Shown: positions 25,782-35,303, counted from the stretch's first letter. The stretch is DNA of 64,000 bases from an uncultured SAR116 cluster alpha proteobacterium (GCA_902518965.1 CABYIQ010000001.1:1-64000); one strand, 5' to 3'. A program made the numbers and translations. Notes: generated by a model not told the origin, from the letters alone.

Positions 25782-26744
25782 TTATCCTCCCTCGCGGTCG
25801 TATGAGCCGACATAATGTGTTTCAATACCCTTCACAAACCCATAAAGACTACGCAATGTTGGAACAGCGAGACCAGCCTCGTCAGCAAGCTGCAGTGGCA
25901 CGCCATAAATAAATTCGACTTCGCTAGGCCGGCGCGCCAACACATCCAAACAAAGAGAAGATTTGTTGTCACCGGTGCCACCCGGTGCTGTCATTAACTC
26001 AAGTCCTTTTACCACCACGTCGCGGTCAAGATTAATATCTTGAGAGCGCGCAATTGAAATTGCCTCGTCGAGCGCGGCATAACAGACCTTGCGAAGTGGA
26101 TCCAGTCTCAGGATTTCAACACTAGTCAGATTAGTTACTCCAGAGACAGCACTCATCGCCATATTGCCAATAAGCTTTTTCCAGATGTCCATTCTGATGT
26201 CAGCACTTGCATATGTCTCCAAACCGGCCGCCGTAAATGCAGCGGCGACCGCTTCAGCGCGCACTGAATTGCCGCCACCCCATTCACCAATGTAGGAAGG
26301 CACTCGGTCAAAATCGCGGACCTGCCCAGGACCTGTTTGAGCGCCAGCCATCGAGGTCAACCCGCCCAAGACATTCTCAAGACCAAGAACGTCCGCAAGA
26401 ACATCCTCGTTGCCTAGGCCATTCTGAAAACTTATAAAAACGGCACCTGCATCTGCAAGATGCGTCATAGCAAGCGCTGCCTGATGGGTTGCTGTTCCTT
26501 TACATTGTACAAGCACAATATCAGTTTGCTCAATCTGTTTAACGTCATGTGTTGCCTTCAGCATGAGCCGCCTGTTGTCGCCATATCCAGAGACCAGAAG
26601 TCCATTCTTTTGAATTGCATCGATGTGTTCGCGATTAGTATCCACAAGCGTTACTTCGAGACCCCCTTCAGAGAGGATTGCGCCAAACAGGGCCCCCATA
26701 CCACCAGCACCAATGACGGTCACATGATGAATTTGTTTTGTCAT
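25782..26744 (-). CDS. Ketopantoate reductase (PanE/ApbA) family protein
   Basis: A 320-residue NADPH-dependent 2-ketoacid reductase-like protein: Rossmann motif VIGAGGMGALFGAIL, the family VQCKGTATHQAA segment, FISFQNGLGNEDVL, and a helical C-terminal domain with KKLIGNMAMSAVSG containing the catalytic Lys. I prefer the ATG at 26744 with an AAGGGA ribosome-binding site, rather than the TTG at 26780 that overlaps aroQ. In this catabolic operon a keto acid of the pathway is a likelier substrate than ketopantoate. Confidence 0.8.
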   Translation of the reverse strand: MTKQIHHVTVIGAGGMGALFGAILSEGGLEVTLVDTNREHIDAIQKNGLLVSGYGDNRRLMLKATHDVKQIEQTDIVLVQCKGTATHQAALAMTHLADAGAVFISFQNGLGNEDVLADVLGLENVLGGLTSMAGAQTGPGQVRDFDRVPSYIGEWGGGNSVRAEAVAAAFTAAGLETYASADIRMDIWKKLIGNMAMSAVSGVTNLTSVEILRLDPLRKVCYAALDEAISIARSQDINLDRDVVVKGLELMTAPGGTGDNKSSLCLDVLARRPSEVEFIYGVPLQLADEAGLAVPTLRSLYGFVKGIETHYVGSYDREGG

Positions 26745-26776
26745 GTCATCTTCCCTTTCTGGACGAGCTAGTTCAC

Positions 26777-27226
26777 TCAAGCCCCTTCTCTTTTTCGCAA
26801 GAGACGATGCACAGCATTAAGCCCCAAGTAAAAGGAGTCTGCACCAAACCCAACAACGCTGCCATCGCTGACTCCTGCTGTAAGGCTCACCTGCCTGAAT
26901 TTTTCTCGACTATCGTTGTTCGATAGATGCACCTCGACCTTAGGGCCATCAAACATTGCCAGCGCATCACGAAGTGCTATCGAAGTGTGCGTATAGGCAG
27001 CCAAGTTGAACAGAATCGACGTGGCTTTATCGCGCGCCTCCTGAATCGCAGTTACGAGAACTCCCTCTTCATTCGATTGTGTGATTTCTATACTCCGGCC
27101 TAGCCGCTCAGCTTCAACAGCAAGCTCTTTCAAAATATCAGCCATGCTATCTGCACCATAAATTTCCGGTTCACGTGTCCCGAGCAAATTCAGGTTGGGC
27201 CCAAAGATGACCAGTATATCAACCAT
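26777..27226 (-). CDS. aroQ: Type II 3-dehydroquinate dehydratase
   Basis: A small 149-residue dehydratase that interconverts 3-dehydroquinate and 3-dehydroshikimate. Motifs: FGPNLNLLGTREPEIYG at the N-terminus, QSNEEG, FNLAAYTHTSIALRDAL and VEVHLSN with the catalytic His. Being embedded in a catabolic operon, it probably works in quinate breakdown, with its product taken by the QuiC enzyme encoded at 5.1 kb. The biosynthetic role cannot be excluded. It is 29 bases after the FAH-type hydratase. Confidence 0.92.
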   Translation of the reverse strand: MVDILVIFGPNLNLLGTREPEIYGADSMADILKELAVEAERLGRSIEITQSNEEGVLVTAIQEARDKATSILFNLAAYTHTSIALRDALAMFDGPKVEVHLSNNDSREKFRQVSLTAGVSDGSVVGFGADSFYLGLNAVHRLLRKREGA

Positions 27227-27255
27227 TTTACTTTTATCCCCACTTTGTATTCGGA

Positions 27256-28056
27256 TTATTCGAATGTTACTTTTATCTCGCCAAGCTCACCAAAATTAGC
27301 GTGTACATAATCTCCAGCTGAAAAGGGTTGTGGCACCGATGCAGCGCCCGTAGAGATAAAATCTCCTATCTGCAATTCGTAGCCACGCGACGCCAAATGA
27401 TTAACAAGATCGGCAGCGGCTTGCTCCGGAACGCAACGCATTTCCCCAAGGAAATTGTCAGCAGGCGTGCCATCACTCACCGTAAGTTCAATCGGATGCT
27501 GTCGATAATCTACCCCCTGCCAATCTTCTACAGGGTCGCCGAATATAAAACCTATGCCGCCACCATTGTCCGCAATTGTCATAAGCGAATTTTCTGCCTT
27601 TTTGGCATCTTCTAGTTTAAAGCGGTTACCAATAATCTCTATCGCTGGATGAAGCACCATCATGGTTTCCATCTCAGAGGCAGTCCAAGGCTTCTGGCGA
27701 AGATGCGGTTTGGCAGTCAGCTGGAAGGCGAATTCAGCCTCGGCTCGAGCACTGGGAAAATATTTAATTGGCAGGTTATGATAAACTCCAAAATAACTTC
27801 TGGACTGAAATATGCGGCCAGGAATTACATCCTCATGACCGTCAAGCTCACGCATTCTTGCGCTAGTCGCGCCAACCTTCCAACCAACCATGTCCTGTTG
27901 GAGCACCTCATACATACAATCCTGGACAAAATAGGCCTCTACTCGATTGAGTGGAAAAAAACGAGAATCAACATTGGCCAAGTTTCCTGGATCACGCCAT
28001 GAATTCGCCAGCATATTAGCTAACTCGACTAGTACGGGCTTACGCGTTTTTTCCAT
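27256..28056 (-). CDS. 2-keto-4-pentenoate hydratase / FAH-superfamily protein
   Basis: A 266-residue protein of the MhpD/HpaG-like hydratase-decarboxylase branch. VGWKVGATSARMRELDG and the metal ligands in RAEAEFAFQLT and VLHPAIEIIGNRF are visible. Family members hydrate 2-keto-4-enoates or decarboxylate 4-oxalocrotonate in aromatic pathways. It is the first gene of the operon running to 19.2 kb, so it may define the pathway, but the substrate is unknown. A possible operator lies in the 126-base gap upstream. Confidence 0.8.
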   Translation of the reverse strand: MEKTRKPVLVELANMLANSWRDPGNLANVDSRFFPLNRVEAYFVQDCMYEVLQQDMVGWKVGATSARMRELDGHEDVIPGRIFQSRSYFGVYHNLPIKYFPSARAEAEFAFQLTAKPHLRQKPWTASEMETMMVLHPAIEIIGNRFKLEDAKKAENSLMTIADNGGGIGFIFGDPVEDWQGVDYRQHPIELTVSDGTPADNFLGEMRCVPEQAAADLVNHLASRGYELQIGDFISTGAASVPQPFSAGDYVHANFGELGEIKVTFE

Positions 28057-28141
28057 CTATTTACCTCCTCAACAACCTAAATGGCTGTCGATAGTAAACT
28101 TCAAACTTACAGGCAATGTTTTAAGCTAGAAAGAGCAAATA

Positions 28142-28160
28142 TGATGAAATAACCTCATGA
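28142..28160. promoter_or_regulatory. Possible operator upstream of the hydratase-aroQ operon
   Basis: The gap holds TGATGA-N7-TCATGA, overlapping the perfect ten-base palindrome CCTCATGAGG (28153-28162). It is similar to the livF palindrome and sits just upstream of the first operon gene, next to the LacI gene. Inference only. Confidence 0.35.
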
Positions 28161-28182
28161 GGAAATATTCGCTTACAAATCA

Positions 28183-29217
28183 TCAAATGTTGTGTGCTAA
28201 AGGCAAGTTTTCTGAAGTATAAAATTGAAAATCAATATTTGCCGTATTTGTTTGAGTGACATATCCGTACTGTCTAGCAATAAAATCTACCGCCCCAAAA
28301 GCTTGTTGCATAGGATTTGAGTCAATCACCATGTCAATGAGACCAGACCTTAAATGCTCTTCAGAATAAGGGCTGAGATCATGTACAATCTTTGCCATTG
28401 ATTTGACGGATTTTTCGTATTGGCCGGACTCGATAAGGGCCTCTAATAGTTCATTGTTTGCTGGCCCATAGAGCACACGAAAATCATCTTGTTCACTGAG
28501 TGAAGCCAACAATTCCGATGCTGCGCCCTCATTAGTGGCCGGAGGCGTAAATAACTTTAGCTTATGCTCAATGCCCCTTTCCGAGAAAAATTCGCAAAAG
28601 CCCGTGAAACGATCCAAATTTGAACGTGCGCTTGTGCCAGGTTCAACAACGAGAATACGCCCCCCCTTTCGACAAATAGCTTCGCTAAGCTTTGCTGCCG
28701 AACGGCCAGCGTTGACATTGTTTATCCCAACATAACAATGTCTGCCACTCTCAGAGATATCAGTGCTAATCGTGACCATGAATGTCTTGTCGACTAAATC
28801 CCTAATTGCTTTTGCAATGACCGGAAGATCGCTTGCGAAAAGAATAATTCCGTCACGACGTTCAGCTGTAGCGTAAAGATGTGACACCAAACGGTCTGGG
28901 TCATCCGCGTCAAAATGTGACCTATAAATAGTGACTGGATAATCAACATGTTTGTTTACCGCTGTGAGGGACAAATTCAGCCGTTTTGAGTAAGCGGTTG
29001 CGTTGCGAGCAAACACTGCTTCAATCAAAAGCTGCCTCTGGTTACCAGTAGGCAGAATACGTTTACTTCCAAGTTGCCGCGCGCTCTCAAGAACACGATT
29101 AATTGTTTTTTGGCTAACGCCCCCGCGTTCATTAAGCACTCTGTCCACAGTTGCAAGGCCAACGCTTGCATGTTTTGCAATATCCTGAAGCCGCGCCTTT
29201 TTCGAATGCTTTTTCAT
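28183..29217 (-). CDS. LacI-family transcriptional regulator
   Basis: A 344-residue repressor-type regulator. The helix-turn-helix and hinge are at residues 8-55 (LQDIAKHASVGLATVDRVLN, GGVSQKTINRVLESAR), followed by a periplasmic-binding-like effector domain. It lies directly upstream of, and on the same strand as, the hydratase-aroQ operon, so it is the likely local regulator. Its ATG overlaps the stop of a 44-codon ORF as ATGA, suggesting coupled translation. Confidence 0.88.
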   Translation of the reverse strand: MKKHSKKARLQDIAKHASVGLATVDRVLNERGGVSQKTINRVLESARQLGSKRILPTGNQRQLLIEAVFARNATAYSKRLNLSLTAVNKHVDYPVTIYRSHFDADDPDRLVSHLYATAERRDGIILFASDLPVIAKAIRDLVDKTFMVTISTDISESGRHCYVGINNVNAGRSAAKLSEAICRKGGRILVVEPGTSARSNLDRFTGFCEFFSERGIEHKLKLFTPPATNEGAASELLASLSEQDDFRVLYGPANNELLEALIESGQYEKSVKSMAKIVHDLSPYSEEHLRSGLIDMVIDSNPMQQAFGAVDFIARQYGYVTQTNTANIDFQFYTSENLPLAHNI

Positions 29218-29348
29218 GACCTAAGGTCTGCAGGGCCTAATTCATCAATGGAAACTGCGACAGAGTCGAGACGATCTGCAGTCAATACCTCACTTGGCAC
29301 CGGACAGCGGTACCAACGAATTTGCAAAGTTTTACTAACCTCCCGCAT
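29214..29348 (-). CDS. Possible 44-residue ORF coupled to the LacI gene
   Basis: Not in the track. The ORF reads MREVSKTLQIRWYRCPVPSE and closes DELGPADLRS; its TGA overlaps the LacI ATG by four bases. The WYRCPVPSEVL segment reminded me of N-termini of some fatty-acid desaturases, so it may be a fragment of a larger gene, but I cannot confirm this. No strong ribosome-binding site was noted. It may be a leader peptide, a gene remnant or chance. Confidence 0.35.
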   Translation of the reverse strand: MREVSKTLQIRWYRCPVPSEVLTADRLDSVAVSIDELGPADLRS

Positions 29349-29783
29349 CGGTGCCAATTTCACATCCTTTAATTTACTTGAGAGGAAAATCATTCAAGAA
29401 TGTTTTTCATCATTTCACTATATTCAAAGACCAACTTATTGATCGCAGAAGCAGTGCGCTGCATGGCATCCAAGCATCAACCCCTTCCCCACTACTTATC
29501 CAACAGGAAAAATACAGATTCTAAAAGTGAAAAATGATCGCAAGAAATCAAGTGATGTTTGGATCAGGCTTTCTTAATCAGGTAAATTAAATGAGTGGCC
29601 ATTCTTTATTAACGTCGAAGCCGCGAGATTAAGATGGCAAAAAATGAGACAAGTCCTGAACCCGAATTTTACAATTTGGGATTTATTCACTGCTCAAACC
29701 AAAACAGCTTGATTGCATCTATGGTTTTGATACCGTTGATGATGGAGAGCTTTTGCATCTGCGCAACAGCAATGAGGTAATTT
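29349..29783. other. Intergenic region between LacI unit and xdhA
   Basis: About 435 bases without a convincing gene. It must hold the promoters for the LacI gene (minus) and xdhABC (plus). A GAGG ribosome-binding site precedes the xdhA ATG. A 48-codon frame (29634-29780, MAKNETSPEPEFYNLGF) ends just before xdhA, but I recognise nothing in it. A TCATCATTTCA half-site near 29407 resembles one arm of the livF palindrome. Confidence 0.5.
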
Positions 29784-31322
29784 ATGTCAGCTGCATTAGG
29801 CCCGCAAAAACACCGGCCAATTCATTTTATGCTCAACGGAGAGGCGCATGAAATTGAAAGACTACGCCCTGATACAACCCTACTGCAATTGCTGCGCGGT
29901 CCGCATAGCCTGACCGGCACAAAAGAGGGTTGTGCTGAGGGCGACTGCGGGGCTTGCACGGTTATGGTGGGACGGTTGCGAGCAGACCGGCTAATTTGGC
30001 AACCTGTAAACGCTTGCATACTGCTGCTCCCAATGGCTGATAAATCTGTCATCCGAACAGTTGAGGGTGTTGCAAAGGAAGACGGCACCCTACACCCGGT
30101 TCAACAGGCGATGGTAGACAATCACGGCTCACAATGCGGTTTCTGTACACCAGGTTTTGTGATGTCGTTATATGGTGGCTGGCTGAACAGATCCTCTTTT
30201 AGCGCCTCTGATCTTGATGATTTGCTTGCAGGAAATCTTTGTCGCTGTACTGGATATGGCCCGATTATTAAAGCTGGCCAATCACTGGCAGGACAACCTC
30301 TTGCTGAGTGGGAAACAGTTCGACTAGATAAAGAAAAAGCCTATTTAGACTCGTGCGAGGCTATGCCGGAGCTGTTCTATGCGGCAGAGGGGGCCTCCTA
30401 TATAGCTCCTTGTTCAAAAGATAGCTTCGCACAAGCCTATATAGAACAGCCTGAGGCACAGATTATCGCCGGGGCAACAGATATCGGCTTATGGATCACT
30501 AAGCAAAATAGGAAATTGCCTGCATTTATATCTGTTCAGGATGTGGATGGGCTGGATGATGTAACAGAGCAAAAGGACGGCTTTTATATTGGCGCCGCCG
30601 CTACACATCATAAAGCAGCTGATTTTCTGGCGGCACATTTTCCATCTTTAAAGGAATTATGGCGACGTTTTGGTTCAGTCCAAGTAAGGGCAAGTGGCAC
30701 GGTAGGCGGCAATATTGCCAATGGCTCTCCAATTGGTGACCTGGCACCTGCCTTCATTGCTCTGGATACCGACCTGCTTCTTCGACGGGGAAAAGAAGAG
30801 CGAAGGCTGAAACTAGAAGATTTCTTTTTGTCTTACGGTCAGCAGGACCGGCAACAAAGTGAATGGGTGGATGGCCTGTTTATTCCGAAATTATCAACGA
30901 ATTGGAAATTCAATTGTTACAAACTTTCCCGCAGGTTTGACCAAGACATTTCAGCCGTAATGGGAGCTTTTGCTCTGAAAATAGAGGACGGCAAGATTAC
31001 AGCTGCACGAATAGCCTTTGGGGGCATGGCCGGTGTTCCGCAACGCGCCCGCTCACTTGAAACAGCTCTTATTGGACAGGCTTTGGAGCCAGACAAGATA
31101 AATGAACCTAAAATCGATTCAGCCCTGGCAGATGATTTCACCCCGATAAGTGATGTCAGAGCCTCAGCAGAGTATCGATTGCTTGGCGCCCGCAATCTCT
31201 TACAGAAATGCCTTTTGGAAATGATAGCAGACAAGCCTGTAAGACTGGCAGGAGAGGGACTAGCATCGGCAGGGTTGTCCTTCTTGTGCAGCAACGCCTC
31301 CAGCGAGGCCAGACAACAATGA
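29784..31322 (+). CDS. xdhA: Xanthine dehydrogenase small subunit (FeS/FAD)
   Basis: XdhA carries the two 2Fe-2S clusters and FAD of molybdenum xanthine dehydrogenase. The first cluster motif CAEGDCGACTVMVG and the second, QCGFCTPGFVMSLYGG then NLCRCTGYGPI, lie in residues 40-160; an FAD domain follows (IIAGATDIGLW, RASGTVGGNIANGSPIGD). Length 512 is normal. Start ATG with GAGG upstream. The TGA overlaps the xdhB ATG (ATGA). Confidence 0.94.
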   Translation: MSAALGPQKHRPIHFMLNGEAHEIERLRPDTTLLQLLRGPHSLTGTKEGCAEGDCGACTVMVGRLRADRLIWQPVNACILLLPMADKSVIRTVEGVAKEDGTLHPVQQAMVDNHGSQCGFCTPGFVMSLYGGWLNRSSFSASDLDDLLAGNLCRCTGYGPIIKAGQSLAGQPLAEWETVRLDKEKAYLDSCEAMPELFYAAEGASYIAPCSKDSFAQAYIEQPEAQIIAGATDIGLWITKQNRKLPAFISVQDVDGLDDVTEQKDGFYIGAAATHHKAADFLAAHFPSLKELWRRFGSVQVRASGTVGGNIANGSPIGDLAPAFIALDTDLLLRRGKEERRLKLEDFFLSYGQQDRQQSEWVDGLFIPKLSTNWKFNCYKLSRRFDQDISAVMGAFALKIEDGKITAARIAFGGMAGVPQRARSLETALIGQALEPDKINEPKIDSALADDFTPISDVRASAEYRLLGARNLLQKCLLEMIADKPVRLAGEGLASAGLSFLCSNASSEARQQ

Positions 31323-33637
31323 CCCCGCCTGCACAATCCACGCTTGTCCACGCAGCCCTGCGCCACGAAAGTGCCGCCCTTCATGTCACTGGGCAAGCTC
31401 GCTATGTAGATGATATGGCCCTACCAGAAAACTCTGTACATATTGCACTTGGGTTAAGTGATGTTGCGCATGGCCAGCTAATCTCAATTAATACTGAAAC
31501 TGCTTTGCGCATGCCAGGTGTACGGGCAGTGCTTACAGCAGCTGATATTCCCGAAAAAAACGACTGCAGCCCGGTAAAAGGTGATGACCCTATATTTGCC
31601 AAAGATGAGATTATGTATCACGGACAGACGCTATTCGCGGTAGTTGCTGATACACGAGCACAAGCCAGAGACGCAGTAGAACAGGTGAAGACTAAAATTA
31701 CACCGCTTGCCCCTATCTTAAGCATCGATGCAGCTATTGAGCAGGAAAGTTTTCTTGAAAAACCGCTGACTCTATCATCAGGACAGGTAGAAAATGCCTA
31801 TGCGGCAGCCCCCTACCAGCTGGCAGGAGAGCTGTATGCCGGTGGTCAAGAGCATTTTTATCTGGAAGGCCAGGCCGCCATTGCCCAAGCAGATGAAAAT
31901 GGAGGCATTCAGTTATTTGTATCTACACAGCATCCAAGTGAAATTCAGCATAAGGTTGCTGGCATGTTGGGGCTAACTTATGGTGATATTCAGGTTGATG
32001 TCAGACGGATGGGCGGAGGCTTTGGTGGCAAGGAAAGCCAGAGCAATCTAACCGCCTGCATTGCTGCACTTGCTGCTCATAAAACAGGGCGCCCAGCCCG
32101 CCTTGTCTATGACCGAGATGATGACATGCGGGTCACAGGTAAGCGCCATGATATTAAGTTGGTCTATAAAGTTGGCTTTGATCAGGATGGGCGATTGATC
32201 GCGCTAATTATTGACCAGTATCTGCGATGTGGAATGTCTTACGATCTGTCAAAGGCTATTGCCATCCGGGCGATGACACACGCTGAAAATGCCTACGCCA
32301 TCCCTCACACCCGCATTACCGCCCATTTATGCAAGACACATACCCCTTCGAATACAGCATTTAGGGGATTTGGCGGCCCACAGGGCATGATCGGTATCGA
32401 ACAGATCATGGATAAAATCGCTACTCATCTGAACATGGATCCAATCGCCCTCAGACAGCTGAATTACTATCCTGATTATGAGGCCGGCACGCCGTGCTGC
32501 ACACCCTATGGCCAGGTTGTCAAAGATGGGCTGCTTGGAAAGATAACAAAACAGCTCCTAGAAACCGCTGATTATCAAAACAGACGACAACAGATCGACA
32601 CCTACAACCAGACTAATCCGGTGCTAAGACGTGGCCTAGGGTTTGCGCCAGTTAAATTTGGAATCTCCTTTAACAGAACCATGTTGAATCAAGCTGGCGC
32701 TCTTGTTCATGTCTATTCAGATGGCTCAGTGCACCTCAATCATGGCGGCACTGAGATGGGCCAAGGGCTGCATACAAAGATCATCCAAATTGTAGCTGAC
32801 GTGTTTGGACTAGCACATGAAGATGTCCGAATTTCAGCCACGACCACAGGCAAAGTGCCAAACACATCTGCCACAGCGGCTTCATCCGGAACTGACCTGA
32901 ACGGGATGGCTGCTGCACGCGCAGCTGATGCCATCAAACAGCGCATGACCGCCCATCTAGCTGAGCTTTATCAGTGTGAAGCGGATAGGATTACTTTTCA
33001 GGATAGACAGGTCAACCTGCCTTCTGGTGAATATCTATCTTTTTCTAAAGCCGTCGGATTATGTTATGAGGGACGGGTCTCGCTCTCTGCAACAGGCTTT
33101 TATGCTACACCTGATATCCATTGGGATGATGCCAGCCTGACCGGCTCACCCTATTATTATTTTGCTTATGGTGCCGCATTATGTGAGGTCGCGATTGACA
33201 GGCTAACAGGTGAGTCTCGAATCCTACGCACAGATATTCTTCATGATGCTGGGCGTTCCATTAATCCAGCGCTTGATAAGGGCCAAATTGAAGGCGGGTT
33301 TGTTCAAGGCGCTGGCTGGCTGACCACTGAGGAACTTGTCTACGGACAGGATGGGGCGTTGCTGACGCATGCGCCATCCACCTATAAAATTCCAGCTTGT
33401 TCAGACAGACCTTATCTTCTCAACATCAACCTTTATGAAGGGGACGGTAATCGTTCAGAGACCATTCACAGATCAAAAGCTGTTGGTGAGCCTCCTTTCA
33501 TGCTTGGAATATCTGTTTTTCTTGCCTGCGGGGATGCACTGAGAGGCCTGAGCTCAACAAAAAGCTACCCTGATCTGCACGCGCCCGCTACTGCAGAACG
33601 TCTATTGATGGCTGCACAGGCGCAGCAAAAATTATGA
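31319..33637 (+). CDS. xdhB: Xanthine dehydrogenase large (molybdopterin) subunit
   Basis: XdhB binds the molybdenum cofactor and oxidises hypoxanthine and xanthine to urate. RRMGGGFGGKESQ (about residue 235), AFRGFGGPQGM and the C-terminal KAVGEPPFMLG are typical; the last holds the catalytic Glu. The track extends to 31208 through the xdhA gene in another frame; the proper start is the ATG at 31319 overlapping the xdhA stop, giving 772 residues. Its TGA overlaps xdhC by four bases. Confidence 0.94.
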   Translation: MTPPAQSTLVHAALRHESAALHVTGQARYVDDMALPENSVHIALGLSDVAHGQLISINTETALRMPGVRAVLTAADIPEKNDCSPVKGDDPIFAKDEIMYHGQTLFAVVADTRAQARDAVEQVKTKITPLAPILSIDAAIEQESFLEKPLTLSSGQVENAYAAAPYQLAGELYAGGQEHFYLEGQAAIAQADENGGIQLFVSTQHPSEIQHKVAGMLGLTYGDIQVDVRRMGGGFGGKESQSNLTACIAALAAHKTGRPARLVYDRDDDMRVTGKRHDIKLVYKVGFDQDGRLIALIIDQYLRCGMSYDLSKAIAIRAMTHAENAYAIPHTRITAHLCKTHTPSNTAFRGFGGPQGMIGIEQIMDKIATHLNMDPIALRQLNYYPDYEAGTPCCTPYGQVVKDGLLGKITKQLLETADYQNRRQQIDTYNQTNPVLRRGLGFAPVKFGISFNRTMLNQAGALVHVYSDGSVHLNHGGTEMGQGLHTKIIQIVADVFGLAHEDVRISATTTGKVPNTSATAASSGTDLNGMAAARAADAIKQRMTAHLAELYQCEADRITFQDRQVNLPSGEYLSFSKAVGLCYEGRVSLSATGFYATPDIHWDDASLTGSPYYYFAYGAALCEVAIDRLTGESRILRTDILHDAGRSINPALDKGQIEGGFVQGAGWLTTEELVYGQDGALLTHAPSTYKIPACSDRPYLLNINLYEGDGNRSETIHRSKAVGEPPFMLGISVFLACGDALRGLSSTKSYPDLHAPATAERLLMAAQAQQKL

Positions 33638-34551
33638 AAATTGGCACTGTTTTGCAGAATTGGGCGCAGGCAGCGTTAGCGAAGCTTGACGAGGGCTATG
33701 TCTGTCTGGTTGCTGTTTGCGAAGCAAAGGGCTCTGCACCACGTGAAGCTGGGGCGGTCATGCTGGTATATAAGAACCATATTGATGGCAGTATTGGAGG
33801 CGGTGAGCTCGAGTTTCAAGCCATCAAAACTGCCCGGAAAGATATACCGGAAACAGCTTTTGCGCGCGAAGTGAGATCCTATCCTCTTGGGCCAGCGCTT
33901 GGCCAGTGCTGCGGCGGTCATGTCAAGCTAATGTTTGAATGGTATGGGCCGAGCAGCCAATCCGTTTTGGCGCAGCTTGCAACACAGAAACAGGGTTACA
34001 GCCTGCATCCAGCCACTGCACAAGACAACCCAATAATTGCAATACATCCATCTGAAGAGATGCTGTGTCTGCCCTTAGGCGCGCATCAGCAGCCTGTATT
34101 TTTATATGGTGCAGGTCATGTTGGCAGGGCTGTTGTTCAAATTGCCCGTCACCTGCCCTGCCAGATTTACTGGGTAGATACAGATGATGAACGTTTTCCG
34201 AAGGACATTGCTGAGGGGGTGACCAAACTGCCTGCGCGTCATCCAGAGACCATTGCACAACGCGCACCAAGTGACGCTATCCATCTTGTAATGACTTATT
34301 CCCATCAGCTTGATTTTGAAATTGTCTCCGCAGTATTAGGGCGCGGCAATTTTGCCAGATGTGCCCTGATAGGGTCAGAAACAAAGTCAGCGCGGTTCAA
34401 CAAACGTCTGAGAGATGCAGGTGTAAATTCTGATGCAGTAGAAAGGCTTACCTGTCCAATTGGTCTGCCTGAAATAAATGGCAAAAAACCTATTCAAGTT
34501 GCTTTATCGGTTACAGCACAACTTTCCAACTGGCTAATATCTTCAGATTAA
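33634..34551 (+). CDS. xdhC: Xanthine dehydrogenase accessory protein XdhC
   Basis: XdhC binds molybdenum cofactor and inserts the sulfurated form into XdhB. The 305-residue protein has CEAKGSAPREAGAVMLV near the start, GSIGGGELEFQAI, and the Rossmann-like FLYGAGHVGRAVVQIA, then CALIGSETKSARF and CPIGLPEINGKKP, all usual. It starts inside the end of xdhB (ATGA). It is convergent with the ABC permease gene, the two ends overlapping by four bases. Confidence 0.93.
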   Translation: MKIGTVLQNWAQAALAKLDEGYVCLVAVCEAKGSAPREAGAVMLVYKNHIDGSIGGGELEFQAIKTARKDIPETAFAREVRSYPLGPALGQCCGGHVKLMFEWYGPSSQSVLAQLATQKQGYSLHPATAQDNPIIAIHPSEEMLCLPLGAHQQPVFLYGAGHVGRAVVQIARHLPCQIYWVDTDDERFPKDIAEGVTKLPARHPETIAQRAPSDAIHLVMTYSHQLDFEIVSAVLGRGNFARCALIGSETKSARFNKRLRDAGVNSDAVERLTCPIGLPEINGKKPIQVALSVTAQLSNWLISSD

Positions 34552-35303
34552 TCAGCCTGACGTTCTGCCCATCCTGCAAATATACGTTCCAAAAAGACGA
34601 CAACATAATAGAGTGCTATCCCCAAAATTGCCAAAGCAATCAGAACCGCAAACATAAGCGGATAATCTGAATTAGTTTTTCCACTGTCAAATAGAGCGCC
34701 TAAGCCTCTGCCGTGAGGCGAGACAATTTCCATCAAGTTTGTGCCAATAAATGCAAGGGTGACAGCGACTTTCAATGCTCCAAAAAATTCTGGAAGTGTT
34801 TTGGGCAGTGCAATTTTCCAGAAAATAGTAAATTTTGAAGCTCCAAGAGCACGCAGAATATCACGATATTCTGGTTCCAATGTAGACAAGCCAATAGATA
34901 CTGAAACAGCAATTGGAAAAAATGAAATCATAAAAGCGATCAAAACTGTATTCAGATCGTGCTGACCAACAAACATTAAAGCAACAATTGGGACGACAGT
35001 TGCTTTAGGAATAGCATTAAAACCAACAAGAAGGGGATAAAGTCCCTCCCGGACAACCTTTGAAAATCCCATAACCATGCCCAACAAAACACCGACTATG
35101 ATGGCAATAATTAACCCTAGGACAGTTCGCCATAAGGTTTCCCACCCAAAGGTAAAGAAAAGCCACTTGAAACGCCAAAAGGCAGGCCAGAGATCACTGG
35201 GGGAGGCCATTTTGTAATTGGGCCAACCATTTGCCCATACAAGCATTTCCCAAAACAAAAGAAACAGTATTATAGCAAATAAGGGAACAGCCAACTGTCT
35301 CAT
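34548..35303 (-). CDS. SsuC/ThiX-type ABC transporter permease
   Basis: A 251-residue inner-membrane permease with about six segments and the cytoplasmic loop ILRALGASKFTIFWKIALPK that contacts the ATPase. It belongs to the nitrate/sulfonate/taurine and hydroxymethylpyrimidine type importers. Its start overlaps the ATPase stop by four bases. Because it lies inside the purine cluster the cargo may be a purine, allantoin or ureide. Confidence 0.85.
   Translation of the reverse strand: MRQLAVPLFAIILFLLFWEMLVWANGWPNYKMASPSDLWPAFWRFKWLFFTFGWETLWRTVLGLIIAIIVGVLLGMVMGFSKVVREGLYPLLVGFNAIPKATVVPIVALMFVGQHDLNTVLIAFMISFFPIAVSVSIGLSTLEPEYRDILRALGASKFTIFWKIALPKTLPEFFGALKVAVTLAFIGTNLMEIVSPHGRGLGALFDSGKTNSDYPLMFAVLIALAILGIALYYVVVFLERIFAGWAERQAD

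Noticed and set aside
29634-29780. 48-codon ORF just before xdhA
   Set aside because: No convincing ribosome-binding site of its own, no recognisable motif, and composition like non-coding DNA; reported only in the intergenic note.
31208-31318. Track start of the xanthine dehydrogenase large subunit
   Set aside because: The extra codons run inside xdhA in another frame; the ATGA overlap at 31319 and the family N-terminus give the real start.
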